This document shows, in pieces, positions 28,884 through 40,893 of a stretch of 64,000 nt of DNA. The DNA is taken from assembly GCF_007670255.1 (NCBI RefSeq), contig NZ_SZVS01000012.1, positions 62,001-126,000 of the forward strand. The letters run 5' to 3'. Within the stretch, counting starts at the first letter, position 1. Each line of letters starts with the position of its first letter. The stretch comes from Paenarthrobacter nicotinovorans (GTDB lineage Bacteria; Actinomycetota; Actinomycetes; Actinomycetales; Micrococcaceae). A program made the position numbers and the translations under genes. The notes beneath the pieces are model-generated. The model saw nothing but the letters and a program-made list of their open reading frames with translations. It was not told where the DNA came from and made no database searches.

Positions 28884-30296
28884 TCAGCATTCGACGACGT
28901 TGACGGCGAGGCCGCCCATCGCTGTTTCCTTGTACTTATGGGACATGTCCTTGCCCGTTTCCCGCATGGTCACGATCACCTCGTCAAGGGACACCCGGTG
29001 TGTCCCATCACCCCACAACGCCATCTTCGCGGCGTTGATCGCCTTAGCCGCAGCAATCGCGTTCCGCTCAATACACGGAATCTGCACCAACCCACCGATC
29101 GGATCACACGTCAACCCCAGGTTATGTTCCATCGCGATCTCCGCCGCGTTCTCCACCTGCGCCGGAGAACCACCCATCACCTCAGCCAACCCCGCAGCAG
29201 CCATCGACGACGCCGAACCAACCTCACCCTGACACCCCACCTCAGCCCCCGAAATCGAAGCCTGCTCCTTATACAACACCCCCACCGCACCCGCAGCGAG
29301 CAAGAACCGCACCACCACATCATCCCTATCAGCCTGGGTAGCCTGATCCATGCCCGGAGCGTAATTCAACGCATAATAAAGAACCGCCGGAATGATGCCC
29401 GCCGCACCATTGGTCGGCGCCGTCACCACCCGCCCACCGGAAGCGTTCTCCTCATTGACCGCCAAGGCGATCAGGTTCACCCACTCCTGCCAATACTTCG
29501 GATCGTTCCGGTCCTTGTCTTCCTTCAACAACCGCTCCAACCAATCAGGAGCACGACGTTTCACCCGCAAGCCCCCGGGCAGCACACCCTCACGCTTCAG
29601 GGACGTTTCAACACAGGCCTCCATCACCGACCAAATATGCAGCAGACCCTCCCGGATCTCCTCCTCCGACCGCGACGCCCGCTCATTGATCAACATGATG
29701 TCGCTGATGCCCAAGCCCTTGGATGCGCACCGCCCCAGCAACTCCGCAGCTGTCCGGAACGGCAACGGCAACTCCGCCTTGGACTCCTCCAACTCCACCC
29801 GGGCCGTGTTCTCCTCACCCTCACGGACAATGAACCCGCCACCAACCGAGAAAAACGTCGCCTCCCGCAGCACGTTCCCCTCAGCATCAGAGACCACGAA
29901 CTTCATCCCATTCGTATGCCGCGGCAACACCGTCAACGGATGCAACACCATATCCTCCACCGCATACGGCAGCTCCACGCCCTCGCCCGAGGCACCGGCA
30001 AGGTTCAACACACCCGTTTCGGCGATGGCGGCCAGGCGTTCCTCCACTTCTTCGGGGAGGATCAGCTCGGGGTGGTAGCCCTCAAGACCCAGCAGCGTGG
30101 CAGTCATCGTCCCGTGGCCCCGCCCAGTCGCGGCCAAGGAACCATACAAATCCACGCGCAATGACGCCACCGAGCCCAGGACACCACTGTCCTTCAACTC
30201 TTCGGCGAACACCGCTGCGGCACGCATCGGCCCTACAGTGTGCGAGCTTGACGGGCCAATGCCCACAGAGAACAGATCAAAAACACCAACAGCCAT
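28884..30296 (-). CDS. sdaA: L-serine ammonia-lyase (iron-sulfur type)
   Basis: A 470-residue single-chain serine dehydratase that converts L-serine to pyruvate and ammonia using a 4Fe-4S cluster. The beta domain begins [20 protein letters not shown]; cluster cysteines are probably those in [23 protein letters not shown] and [11 protein letters not shown] 30296 has AAAAGGGA upstream. It follows gcvH on the same strand after a 198-base gap, fitting glycine-to-serine-to-pyruvate catabolism. The central part has unusually strong C-over-G skew on the plus strand. Confidence 0.95.
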   Translation of the reverse strand: MAVGVFDLFSVGIGPSSSHTVGPMRAAAVFAEELKDSGVLGSVASLRVDLYGSLAATGRGHGTMTATLLGLEGYHPELILPEEVEERLAAIAETGVLNLAGASGEGVELPYAVEDMVLHPLTVLPRHTNGMKFVVSDAEGNVLREATFFSVGGGFIVREGEENTARVELEESKAELPLPFRTAAELLGRCASKGLGISDIMLINERASRSEEEIREGLLHIWSVMEACVETSLKREGVLPGGLRVKRRAPDWLERLLKEDKDRNDPKYWQEWVNLIALAVNEENASGGRVVTAPTNGAAGIIPAVLYYALNYAPGMDQATQADRDDVVVRFLLAAGAVGVLYKEQASISGAEVGCQGEVGSASSMAAAGLAEVMGGSPAQVENAAEIAMEHNLGLTCDPIGGLVQIPCIERNAIAAAKAINAAKMALWGDGTHRVSLDEVIVTMRETGKDMSHKYKETAMGGLAVNVVEC

Positions 30297-30494
30297 AGCC
30301 GGGATCCCTTTTATACAGCTTGAATCGGTCCGGCAGATCGTCCTGCCGGATGGCCACCCCCGCTTGTGGCGAAAGACGACCGAAGCGCGACGCCGGATGG
30401 CCCCCAAAGGCGGCAACCCGGCGTCGCAAATTATTCAGTTACTACAAACCACGCTACGCCCGCATGTCCAGTGCCGGACCCGGGCCGCTGGCAA

Positions 30495-30881
30495 CTAGGC
30501 CAGGTCTCCACCATTCTTGGAGGCGTATTCCTGGGCCGAGAGCAGCGGGCCGTCGGACTCAGCAGCCACTTTGAAGAGCCAGCCGGCGCCGTAGGGGTCG
30601 TTGTTGATGAGGGCGGGATCGGAAACAACGGCGTCGTTGATCTCGGTGACCTCACCTGTGACGGGCGAGTACAGGTCGGAGACGGACTTGGTGGACTCCA
30701 CCTCGCCGCAGGTCTCGCCGGCGGTCACGGTGGAGCCGACCTCGGGCAGGTCGACGTACACGATGTCGCCCAGTGCGTCGGTGGCAACCTCGGAAATGCC
30801 AACGGACACCGAGTTCCCTTCGCCGCGGGAGACCCACTCGTGTTCGTCGGAGTACTGAAGTTCGGGCGCTACTTTGGGCAT
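30495..30881 (-). CDS. gcvH: Glycine cleavage system H protein
   Basis: A 128-residue lipoyl carrier that shuttles the aminomethyl group between P, T and L proteins. The lipoylated lysine lies in [13 protein letters not shown], and HEWV near the N-terminus is typical. ATG 30881 yields the standard start; upstream in-frame codons add only unrelated residues. It lies 33 bases after gcvT. Confidence 0.96.
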   Translation of the reverse strand: MPKVAPELQYSDEHEWVSRGEGNSVSVGISEVATDALGDIVYVDLPEVGSTVTAGETCGEVESTKSVSDLYSPVTGEVTEINDAVVSDPALINNDPYGAGWLFKVAAESDGPLLSAQEYASKNGGDLA

Positions 30882-30914
30882 TCTGTTTCCTTTACGTTGT
30901 ATGGACAAAACTGC

Positions 30915-32048
30915 TTAGCGGGACCGCTTGTAGAACGGCAGGGCGACGACTTCGAAGGGCTCGGACTTGCCGCGGAGGTCCACGTCCAGGGCAGTTCCCG
31001 GCTCGGCATAAGCTACGTCGACGTACGCCATCACCACGGGGTACCCCAAGGTCGGGCTCGGCTGGCCGGAGGTCACTTCACCAACAACGGCTCCGTCCTT
31101 CGTCACCGGGTAGTGCGAGCGGCCGGCGCGGCGTCCAAGGCCCTTGAGGCCAACGAGCTTGCGGCCAGTGGAGATCCCCGCACCGGAGGCCTTCAAAGCA
31201 GCGAGTGCTTCCTTGCCAACAAAGTCGCCTTCCTTGGACAGTGCCACAACGGGCCCAAGTCCGGCAGCGAAGGGATTGCCTTCGCGGGAAAGCTCGTTGC
31301 CGTACAGGGGCATGCCCGCTTCCAGGCGCAGGGAGTCGCGTGAGGCCAGGCCCGCCGGAACCAGCTCGCCCTCTTCGGCGACGGCGGTGATCGCCTGCCA
31401 CAGCGCGGCTGCGGACTCGTTGGGAACGAAGATCTCGAAGCCGTCTTCGCCGGTGTAACCTGTGCGTGCAAGGAGCAGGTCCTGGCCGCTGCCGGCCACG
31501 AGGAAGGTGACCTCGACGGCGGCGTAGTACTTCAGTTCCGTGACAAGTGAGTGCTGGTCAGCCGGAACCAGGCGCAACAGGATGGCTTCAGCAAGAGGGC
31601 CCTGGACGGCGATGAGCGAGGTCTCGGAGGAGGCATCCTCAACCACGACGTCGAACCCGGCCGCACGCACCAGGAGTTCCGCAGCAACAACTGCCGCGTT
31701 TCCGGCATTCGGCACCACGAGGAACTTCTCCGCGCCGCGACGGTAGACGATCAGGTCATCGATGATTCCGCCGTCTTCCTGGCAGATCAGCGAGTACTTG
31801 GCCTTACCGTCGGCCATCGCCGAAATCTTCCCCACCAAGGCGTATTCCAGGAACGCTGCGGCCTGCGGGCCGGTGACCCAGACTTCGCCCATGTGGGAGA
31901 GGTCGAAGAGGCCGGCGGACTTCCGGACGGCGTGGTGTTCGGCGAGCTCGGAGGTGTACTTCAGCGGCATCTGCCAGCCACCAAAATCGGTGAACGACGC
32001 GCCAAGCTTCTTGTGCTCTTCGTAGAGTGCGGTGTATTTCCCTGTCAT
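30915..32048 (-). CDS. gcvT: Glycine cleavage system aminomethyltransferase (T protein)
   Basis: A 377-residue tetrahydrofolate-dependent enzyme that releases ammonia and forms methylene-THF from the H-protein intermediate. It begins with FTDFGGWQMPLKY and contains GLFDLSHMGEV and ARTGYTGEDGFEIFV, all diagnostic for GcvT. ATG 32048 follows gcvP by 9 bases. Confidence 0.96.
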   Translation of the reverse strand: MTGKYTALYEEHKKLGASFTDFGGWQMPLKYTSELAEHHAVRKSAGLFDLSHMGEVWVTGPQAAAFLEYALVGKISAMADGKAKYSLICQEDGGIIDDLIVYRRGAEKFLVVPNAGNAAVVAAELLVRAAGFDVVVEDASSETSLIAVQGPLAEAILLRLVPADQHSLVTELKYYAAVEVTFLVAGSGQDLLLARTGYTGEDGFEIFVPNESAAALWQAITAVAEEGELVPAGLASRDSLRLEAGMPLYGNELSREGNPFAAGLGPVVALSKEGDFVGKEALAALKASGAGISTGRKLVGLKGLGRRAGRSHYPVTKDGAVVGEVTSGQPSPTLGYPVVMAYVDVAYAEPGTALDVDLRGKSEPFEVVALPFYKRSR

Positions 32049-32057
32049 GACCAGTCC

Positions 32058-34904
<2,847 letters not shown>

Positions 34905-34924
34905 GAAGGAACTCCAATACTTGG

Positions 34925-34944
34925 GTGGCGTTTGGGTACGCCAC
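34925..34944 (-). promoter_or_regulatory. Hairpin between glycine riboswitch and gcvP start
   Basis: A 7-bp perfect stem (GTGGCGT with ACGCCAC) and a 6-base loop, placed about 20 bases before the gcvP ribosome-binding site and just after the second aptamer. It may be part of the expression platform. Confidence 0.5.
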
Positions 34945-34959
34945 AGCGGCTCGGGTTCC

Positions 34960-35166
34960 TCCCCGCTCTGTATTGGACCTGAGAGTTTCCGCGACTTGTC
35001 CGAACAACGAATCGCTTGCACCGTCGGTGAGCACAACAACCTGGGACGGTCGCCTGCTGCTTTCCAGAGTTGCCTCGCCGCGGCGGTGCGTGGGCCTGAG
35101 AGATTCCTGGGGAGGGTTTGCTCCTACGGCGCCTGCATCACGTGCTTGCAGGACTCTCCCGCCGCA
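34960..35166 (-). promoter_or_regulatory. Tandem glycine riboswitch
   Basis: On the minus strand, aptamer 1 shows GCGGGAGAGTC, GGCGCCGTAGGAGCAA and GGAATCTCTCAGG; aptamer 2 shows AACTCTGGAAAGC, CACCGACGGTGCAAGC and GGAAACTCTCAGG. These are the conserved blocks of the two glycine aptamers, in order. It controls gcvP, and probably turns the operon on when glycine is abundant. Confidence 0.94.
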
Positions 35167-35265
35167 GATCAAAGGCTTGTTCAATTGTGCATGGGCGCCC
35201 ACACAGGACACGCCACAAGAGTTAATTGTCCTATGGGCAGGTCGCTGCGGCAAATGGAAGAAGCG

Positions 35266-35805
35266 TCACTTCCGCAGACGGTCCAGCACGCCCAAGAGGA
35301 TGTCGACGTCGGCCTCCCGGCCCGCATTCCCGCCCTCCTGTCCGCCTTCGAACATGGCGTTGAAATACAGCCCGTCACCCATGTAGCTGACGGCTTTGGC
35401 GACCTCCGGCCCCACGTCCTCGGCCAGGACATCCAGCCATTGCTGCTGGATGCCGGCAAACCGCCGCCGCGTTTCCTCGTGGGCCACTTCGGCAAGCCTG
35501 GTGGCCGCAACGAAGGCCCTGTCCATGGGCGTACCGCCCCACAGCGAGGTGCGGATGAAGTACGAGGCGGCTCCGTCCGGCGCTGCCTTCATCCGCACAA
35601 TGTCCTCTTCCGCCAGTTCATCCAGGCGTTCGAGCAAGGCGCTGATCAGGGCTTCCTTGTTGGGGAAGTGGTACAGCAGGCCACCTTTGGAGACGCCGGC
35701 CCGCTTGGCGACGGCGTCGAGAGTGGCTGCCCGCTCCCCTACCTCTATGAGGAGGGCTTCGAAGGCATCCAGGACAGCGTCCCGGGCAACTGGTTTTCGT
35801 GGCAT
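35266..35805 (-). CDS. TetR family repressor of the adjacent MFS efflux gene
   Basis: A 179-residue TetR-type regulator with an N-terminal helix-turn-helix (about 1-48, AAKRAGVSKGGLLYHFPNKE-like) and a ligand-binding C-terminal domain. It is divergent from an MFS transporter, with a 28-bp perfect palindrome in the shared promoter. It most likely represses the transporter and responds to its substrate. Start ATG 35805. Confidence 0.9.
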   Translation of the reverse strand: MPRKPVARDAVLDAFEALLIEVGERAATLDAVAKRAGVSKGGLLYHFPNKEALISALLERLDELAEEDIVRMKAAPDGAASYFIRTSLWGGTPMDRAFVAATRLAEVAHEETRRRFAGIQQQWLDVLAEDVGPEVAKAVSYMGDGLYFNAMFEGGQEGGNAGREADVDILLGVLDRLRK

Positions 35806-35842
35806 GTGTACATCATTCCCTAAAGCTGTGCAGTCCTTGTAT

Positions 35843-35873
35843 TTGTAACTGTACCGTCTGGACGGTACAGTTA
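35843..35873 (+). promoter_or_regulatory. MFS gene promoter overlaid by a 28-bp perfect palindrome
   Basis: The palindrome at 35846-35873 has 13-bp arms (TAACTGTACCGTC and its complement) around TG. Promoter elements TTGTAA (35843-35848) and TACAGT (35866-35871) are 17 bases apart. TACAGT lies 6 bases before the ATG, with no Shine-Dalgarno, so the transcript is probably leaderless. The likely binder is the divergent TetR protein. Confidence 0.88.
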
Positions 35874-35877
35874 AAGC

Positions 35878-37428
35878 ATGTTCTCGCCGTCCTCAACCCA
35901 AGCACCCCGTTCCGTCAACCCCGTCAAGGGGCAGGCTGCACCGTGGCGCGATTGGACGGCCCTGGCACTGCTGATGTTCCCTGTGCTGCTGGTGGCCGTC
36001 GACAACACCGCGCTCACCTTTGCCCTGCCCGAAATCGACCGCTCCCTGGACGTCGGTGGCATCCAGCTCCTGTGGATCGTTGACGCGTACCCGCTGGTGT
36101 TGGCGGCTCTCCTGGTGTCCATGGGCAACTTGGGCGACAGGATCGGACGACGCCGGCTGCTCCTGATCGGCAGCACGGGCTTCGCTGCGGTTTCGGCTGC
36201 TACGGCTTTCGCGCCATCTGCGGAGTGGCTGATTGCCGGACGCGCCGCACTTGGTGTCTTTGGCGCCATGCTGATGCCTTCAACGTTGTCCTTGATCCGG
36301 AACATCTTTACCGACCCCAACCGGCGCAGGCTCGCGATCGCGGTATGGGCTGCCGGCTTCTCCGGTGGCGCGGCGCTGGGCCCCATCTTCGGCGGTTGGC
36401 TGGTGGAACACTTCTGGTGGGGCGCTGTCTTCCTGGTGGCCGCTTTCCTGCTCCTGCCTTTGCTGGCATTTGGCCGGGTACTGATTCCTGAGTCCAAGGA
36501 CGCCAACCCAGGCCGTGTCGATGTACCCAGCATCGTCCTTTCCGTAGTCACCATGGCGCCGTTTGTTTACGGCATCAAGGAATTCGCGGTCCACGGCTTC
36601 GGGGCCTCGGCCGCTGCTTTCATGGGCTTCGGACTGGTGATGGGCATTGTGTTCGTTCGTCGCCAACAGAGCATCGACAGCCCCATGCTGGATGTGGCCC
36701 TGTTCAAGAACAAGGTGTTCAGCACGGCCATCGTGGCCAACGTATTGTCCCTGTTCTCCATGACGGGCTTCATCTACTTCTTTGCCCAGCACCTGCAGCT
36801 GGTGGAAGGGCAGTCCCCCATGGAAGCCGGCATTGCGATGATCCCCGCCCTCCTGGCCACCGTGATCGCCGGGCTGCTGGTGGTGCCGTTGGTCAAGCGC
36901 GTGCGGCCCGGATTCGTCGTGGCCGGCGGACTGACGCTCAGCGCCGTCGGGTACCTGGTAGCCGTCATGGGCGACCACGGCAGCGGACCGGTCTTCCTAT
37001 TGTCCGCCCTGACTGTGCTCGCTATCGGGGTCGGCGCGGCGGAGACCATCTCCAATGACCTGATCCTGTCATCGGTTCCGGCGGACAAGTCCGGAGCGGC
37101 CTCGGCCATCTCCGAGACCGGCTACGAATTGGGATCGCTGTTGGGGACTGCCGTGCTCGGCTCCATCCTCACAGCGTCCTACCAGCACAACCTCGTCGTT
37201 CCGGACGGTGTCTCCGTAGAAGCCGCAAGGAAGTCGGGGGAAACACTGGCCGGTGCCGTCGACGCAGCCTCCGGCCTTCCCGCCGAGCTCTCCGAGGCAT
37301 TGACCACAGCCGCCCGGACGGCATTCGACTCCGGCGTCCACATCACTGCGGCGATTGGGCTGGTACTGATGGCCGGAGCGGCAGTGATGGCCGCCGTCGT
37401 ACTCCGCAAGGTGCCCAAGGCGAAATAG
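35878..37428 (+). CDS. MFS drug exporter, DHA2 (14-helix) type
   Basis: A 516-residue multidrug/proton antiporter in the cytoplasmic membrane. About fourteen hydrophobic helices are apparent. Motifs include LDVGGIQLLWIVDAYPL and the loop GNLGDRIGRRRLLLIG, as in SmvA/QacA exporters, and GAAETISNDLI in the second half. Divergent TetR control suggests induction by a toxic substrate. It ends 3 bases from a convergent gene. Confidence 0.92.
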   Translation: MFSPSSTQAPRSVNPVKGQAAPWRDWTALALLMFPVLLVAVDNTALTFALPEIDRSLDVGGIQLLWIVDAYPLVLAALLVSMGNLGDRIGRRRLLLIGSTGFAAVSAATAFAPSAEWLIAGRAALGVFGAMLMPSTLSLIRNIFTDPNRRRLAIAVWAAGFSGGAALGPIFGGWLVEHFWWGAVFLVAAFLLLPLLAFGRVLIPESKDANPGRVDVPSIVLSVVTMAPFVYGIKEFAVHGFGASAAAFMGFGLVMGIVFVRRQQSIDSPMLDVALFKNKVFSTAIVANVLSLFSMTGFIYFFAQHLQLVEGQSPMEAGIAMIPALLATVIAGLLVVPLVKRVRPGFVVAGGLTLSAVGYLVAVMGDHGSGPVFLLSALTVLAIGVGAAETISNDLILSSVPADKSGAASAISETGYELGSLLGTAVLGSILTASYQHNLVVPDGVSVEAARKSGETLAGAVDAASGLPAELSEALTTAARTAFDSGVHITAAIGLVLMAGAAVMAAVVLRKVPKAK

Positions 37429-37431
37429 GGA

Positions 37432-38091
37432 CTACACCGCTTCGGTAGGTGCGGCCTTCTTGTCGACGCCGGCAGCCAGTTGGTCGATCCGCTCCAGCGC
37501 GTCGCTGAGCCGGCTGACCGTCGTCCACAGGTCCGGATGCTGCTCCCTGACCTCCTCAAGCGGAGTCCCCGCGGAGGTCAGGGACGCGAGGTCGAAGCTC
37601 ACGTTGGTCCGCGCACCCGTTATCGCCGCACGCAGCGCACCGAAGCCAACCACGACATCGGCGATGAGGGCCGGGTTTCCATGGGAAGCGAGCCAGCCAA
37701 GGTCTTCGATGGCGTCGATGGCCCGCTCCCCCAGGACGGCCGAAGCCTTGGCCGCCTCAACCGACGCCTGATGAATCGCTTCTTCCCGTTCCGGGCCGGG
37801 GTCCAGTCGGAACGCAGCCCCAAAAGCATTGGAGGCAGAGGAGTCGTCGTCCGCGAGCTGCAGGGCAGTTCTCCGCAGCTCGTGGGCGCGGGCATGAATG
37901 CCGGAAAGTTCGTCGCGTTGGTGGTCTTCAGGCTCCGTATAGCCGGCAACCATGGACGTCAAAGCGGCCGCGATCGAGAGCATGACACCCGTACCGGCAC
38001 CACCCCCGGGCGAACCCTTCGACTCCGCCAGGGCCTTGGTCCAGTCCTCGACCGTGGACTTCTGCGTTGTGGCGGCTGCGCTATTCGTCAT
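37432..38091 (-). CDS. Cyclodeaminase/cyclohydrolase family protein
   Basis: A 219-residue helical protein of the formiminotransferase-cyclodeaminase superfamily, with the signature SKGSPGGGAGTGVMLSIAAA near the N-terminus and GNPALIADVVVGFGALRAA in the C-terminal part. The formiminotransferase half is absent, as in many stand-alone bacterial members, which may act on folate derivatives. ATG 38091 gives a normal N-terminus; the open frame continues upstream. Confidence 0.85.
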   Translation of the reverse strand: MTNSAAATTQKSTVEDWTKALAESKGSPGGGAGTGVMLSIAAALTSMVAGYTEPEDHQRDELSGIHARAHELRRTALQLADDDSSASNAFGAAFRLDPGPEREEAIHQASVEAAKASAVLGERAIDAIEDLGWLASHGNPALIADVVVGFGALRAAITGARTNVSFDLASLTSAGTPLEEVREQHPDLWTTVSRLSDALERIDQLAAGVDKKAAPTEAV

Positions 38092-38121
38092 GCCATCCAG
38101 TGTGCCGTGAGTGTTCGGTCT

Positions 38122-38159
38122 TCGCACACAGGCCTCGCACACACAGGCTTCGCACACCG
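38122..38159. repeat. Short TCGCACACAGGC-type triple repeat
   Basis: Three imperfect copies of TCGCACAC(AC)AGGC begin at 38122, 38135 and 38150 in the gap between divergent genes. The function is not evident. Confidence 0.6.
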
Positions 38160-38210
38160 CCGGTGGATACACTGGCCGGACCAAAGGCGTCGAACGAAGA
38201 GGGTAGACCC

Positions 38211-39455
38211 ATGACCATTGACCTCGAAGAGCTTTACAAAGACCTGCACGCCAACCCGGAGCTATCCTTCCAGGAGACCAGGACAGCGGGAATCGCCGCC
38301 GGACACCTGGAAAACCTTGGCTTCACGGTCCACCGCAACATCGGCCAGACCGGTGTGGTGGGTGTGCTTCACAACGGACCAGGGCCGGTGGTCATGCTCC
38401 GGGCCGACATGGACGCCCTGCCCGTCAAAGAATCCACCGGACTGGACTACGCAAGCACCGCCGTCGGCGTCGACCACACGGGCAACGACGTTCCCGTCAT
38501 GCATGCATGCGGCCACGATGTCCACGTCAGTTGCCTGGTGGGCGCTGTGGAGTCGCTTGTCGGGCAAAGCAACCAGTGGCAAGGCACGTTGATCGCCGTT
38601 TTCCAGCCCGCAGAGGAATGGGGCGGCGGAGCGAACGCGATGGTGGCGGACGGCCTGTACGACGTCGTCCCGAAGCCCGACGTCGTACTCGGCCAGCATG
38701 TCGCCCCATTCCCTGCCGGCTGGTTCGGCATCCGCTCCGGCGTCACCATGGCGTCGGCCGACTCCCTCAACATCACCCTGCACGGACGCGGCGGACACGG
38801 CTCCCGCCCCGAAACCACCGTTGACCCTGTCCTCATGGCAGCAGCTGCCACGGTCCGCTTGCAGGGCATTGTGTCGCGTGAGCTCGCGGCGAGTGACTCG
38901 GCGGTGGTAACCGTTGGGCAGATCCATTCAGGGACAAAAAACAACATCATTCCCGAGACCGCCAGCCTGGGCCTTAGTGTCCGCACCTTCAGCGATTCCA
39001 TCAGGGACAAGATCCTCGGATCCATTGAGCGGATCGTCCAGGGGGAATCAACAGCCTCCGGCGCTCCGAAGGATCCGGAGATCCACTTCGAGGAGCACTT
39101 TCCCCTCACCGTCAATGACGAATCGGCTGCAGCCAAAATCACGGCAGCATTCAAGGCCAAATTCGGCACGGCACAGGTGATCGACCCCGGCCCGGTCTCG
39201 GGCAGCGAAGATGTCGGAGCCTTGGCAAAAGGCGCCGATGCACCTTTGGTGTTCTGGTTCCTTGGAGGCGCCGACCCTGCACTGTTCAGGGAGTGGGCCA
39301 CCACAGGGCGGCTCCCAGAGGACATTCCATCCAACCACTCCCCCTACTTCGCTCCATTGATCCAGCCCACGCTGGCCAAGGGAACAGAAGCATTGGTTAC
39401 AGCTGCCCTGGAGTACCTGGGCACAACCGAACGGGACCAGCCCGGGGAGAACTGA
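38211..39455 (+). CDS. M20D-family amidohydrolase (IAA-amino acid hydrolase-like)
   Basis: A 414-residue metal-dependent amidohydrolase that cleaves N-acyl amino acids or related amides. Metal-site motifs MHACGHDVH and PAEEWGGGA are present, and GRGGHGSRPETTVDP marks the dimerisation-domain entry. ATG 38211 is preceded by GAGGGTAGACCC. A strong terminator follows 15 bases after the stop. Exact substrate unknown. Confidence 0.91.
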   Translation: MTIDLEELYKDLHANPELSFQETRTAGIAAGHLENLGFTVHRNIGQTGVVGVLHNGPGPVVMLRADMDALPVKESTGLDYASTAVGVDHTGNDVPVMHACGHDVHVSCLVGAVESLVGQSNQWQGTLIAVFQPAEEWGGGANAMVADGLYDVVPKPDVVLGQHVAPFPAGWFGIRSGVTMASADSLNITLHGRGGHGSRPETTVDPVLMAAAATVRLQGIVSRELAASDSAVVTVGQIHSGTKNNIIPETASLGLSVRTFSDSIRDKILGSIERIVQGESTASGAPKDPEIHFEEHFPLTVNDESAAAKITAAFKAKFGTAQVIDPGPVSGSEDVGALAKGADAPLVFWFLGGADPALFREWATTGRLPEDIPSNHSPYFAPLIQPTLAKGTEALVTAALEYLGTTERDQPGEN

Positions 39456-39470
39456 CCTGGGAGCCCATGG

Positions 39471-39498
39471 AAAAGGCGCCGGGGTCCCGGCGCCTTTT
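39471..39498. terminator. Bidirectional Rho-independent terminator
   Basis: A-run plus perfect stem AAAAGGCGCCGG / CCGGCGCCTTTT with a 4-base loop. It ends in a T-run in both directions, serving the M20 gene and the convergent small gene. Confidence 0.92.
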
Positions 39499-39536
39499 GC
39501 GTGGATTCGGTGCTCGTTCCAGTCCGGGAGTGATCC

Positions 39537-39749
39537 CTAGACTTTCTCGTGGATGCGGTCCACCTTCGGTTCGTAAACCTCAGGCTCCCTGCGACGACGT
39601 GCCAGGAAAGTCCACAGCGTGCCTTCCGTCCCTGGGCGGGTCTCCGCCGGGGCAGCAGGCTCTTTTGCCTCTGTGGTGCGGGTCTCGGGCTTGCGCGCGG
39701 AGTCCTTCTTCGTGCGCCGCTCGAAGTCGTCATAGTACGCGTAGCACAT
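39537..39749 (-). CDS. Hypothetical 70-residue charged protein
   Basis: Starts at ATG 39749 with a near-perfect AAAGGAGG Shine-Dalgarno 5-6 bases upstream. The protein begins MCYAYYDDFERRTKK and is rich in Lys, Arg, Glu and Pro, with no membrane segment. No family recognised; the ribosome-binding site is the main support. Confidence 0.75.
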   Translation of the reverse strand: MCYAYYDDFERRTKKDSARKPETRTTEAKEPAAPAETRPGTEGTLWTFLARRRREPEVYEPKVDRIHEKV

Positions 39750-39790
39750 GCCAACCTCCTTTAGTGGCGATCCTTTAATGATCCCCGCAC

Positions 39791-40792
39791 TTAAGCCGAA
39801 CGTCGACCACTATTTTTCCGGGCCGCTTCCACTGCGAGCCGTGTTTCCTCGGCCACGAGGTGGGCATTGATCGCCGCTCCAGCCATGACGCCCGAAGCGG
39901 CGGATGCCATGACCTGCCCCATGAGGTCGGCGACGTTCCCTGCCGCCCACACGCCCGGCACCGAGGTGGCGCCTCCCAGGGGATTCACTTCGACATGCCG
40001 CCCTACGCCCATGGGGTGCTCCACCAGCTGGACACCCAGGGACTCCAGCACCCCGGGCCGGGCCTCCATCCTGGTGCCCGTCACCACGGCCTCCACCGGA
40101 AGGACCTTGCCAGAGGCCAGGACCACCCCGCTCACGGCGTCATCCGTGATTTCAAGTGAGCGCACTTTGCCCTCCACAACGTTGATGGAGCGTGCGGCAA
40201 GCTGTTCCCACTCTTCATCCGTCGGTTCCACGACGTCGTTGAGGAACAAGGTGATATCCGGGCTCCACTGCCGGAAAAGCATGGTCTGGTGCAGGGCCAT
40301 CGGAACGGTCCCCAATATCCCGATCGCCTTGTTCCTTACTTCCCAACCGTGGCAGTAAGGGCAGTGCAGGACATCCCGACCCCAGCGTTCACCGATGCCT
40401 TCAATGTCAGGCAGCACATCAGTGAGTCCGGTAGTCACCAGGAGACGCCGCGCTGTGACTGTGCGCCCGTTCCCCAGCTCCACCTCAAAGGCGGGTTGGG
40501 CGCCATCCCCTGCTGCCGCCGTCGAACGCGCCGCAACTGCGACGCCGTCTACGATTTCCACCCCGTAGCCGCGCGCCTCCTCCCGTCCCAGTCCCAGGAG
40601 TTCCTTGGGGTTGATGCCGTCCCGGGACAGGAAGCCATGGACCCCGGCCGCAGGAGCATTCCGGGGTTCACCGGCGTCGATTACCAGCACCGACCTCAGA
40701 GCCCTGCCTAACGTGACGGCGGCACTTAACCCAGCTGCGCCACCTCCGATGACCACGACGTCGTACCCCTTGATGTGGTGTTCTTTACTCAC
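39791..40792 (-). CDS. Thioredoxin reductase-like FAD oxidoreductase
   Basis: A 333-residue pyridine nucleotide-disulfide oxidoreductase. It has the FAD motif VVVIGGGAAGLSAAV, a redox-type CPYCHGWE (where thioredoxin reductases have CATC), the second nucleotide site GILGTVPMALHQ (degenerate GxGxxA) and a C-terminal VWAAGNVADLMGQV. It is divergent from an XRE-cupin regulator. The altered NAD(P) site may affect cofactor choice. Start ATG 40792. Confidence 0.9.
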   Translation of the reverse strand: MSKEHHIKGYDVVVIGGGAAGLSAAVTLGRALRSVLVIDAGEPRNAPAAGVHGFLSRDGINPKELLGLGREEARGYGVEIVDGVAVAARSTAAAGDGAQPAFEVELGNGRTVTARRLLVTTGLTDVLPDIEGIGERWGRDVLHCPYCHGWEVRNKAIGILGTVPMALHQTMLFRQWSPDITLFLNDVVEPTDEEWEQLAARSINVVEGKVRSLEITDDAVSGVVLASGKVLPVEAVVTGTRMEARPGVLESLGVQLVEHPMGVGRHVEVNPLGGATSVPGVWAAGNVADLMGQVMASAASGVMAGAAINAHLVAEETRLAVEAARKNSGRRSA

Positions 40793-40893
40793 TTCGCCTC
40801 CTGAATCCCTCGCAGCGATGTGCCGCTCCTTCCATGGTTGGACAGCATTAAGGAAAGCAGCAAAGAATTTTGCTGCTATGGCAAACTTGGTCC

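Noticed and set aside
28938..30164. 408-codon plus-strand frame opposite sdaA
   Set aside because: Antisense to sdaA; its His/Arg/Pro-rich translation is a product of the skewed composition.
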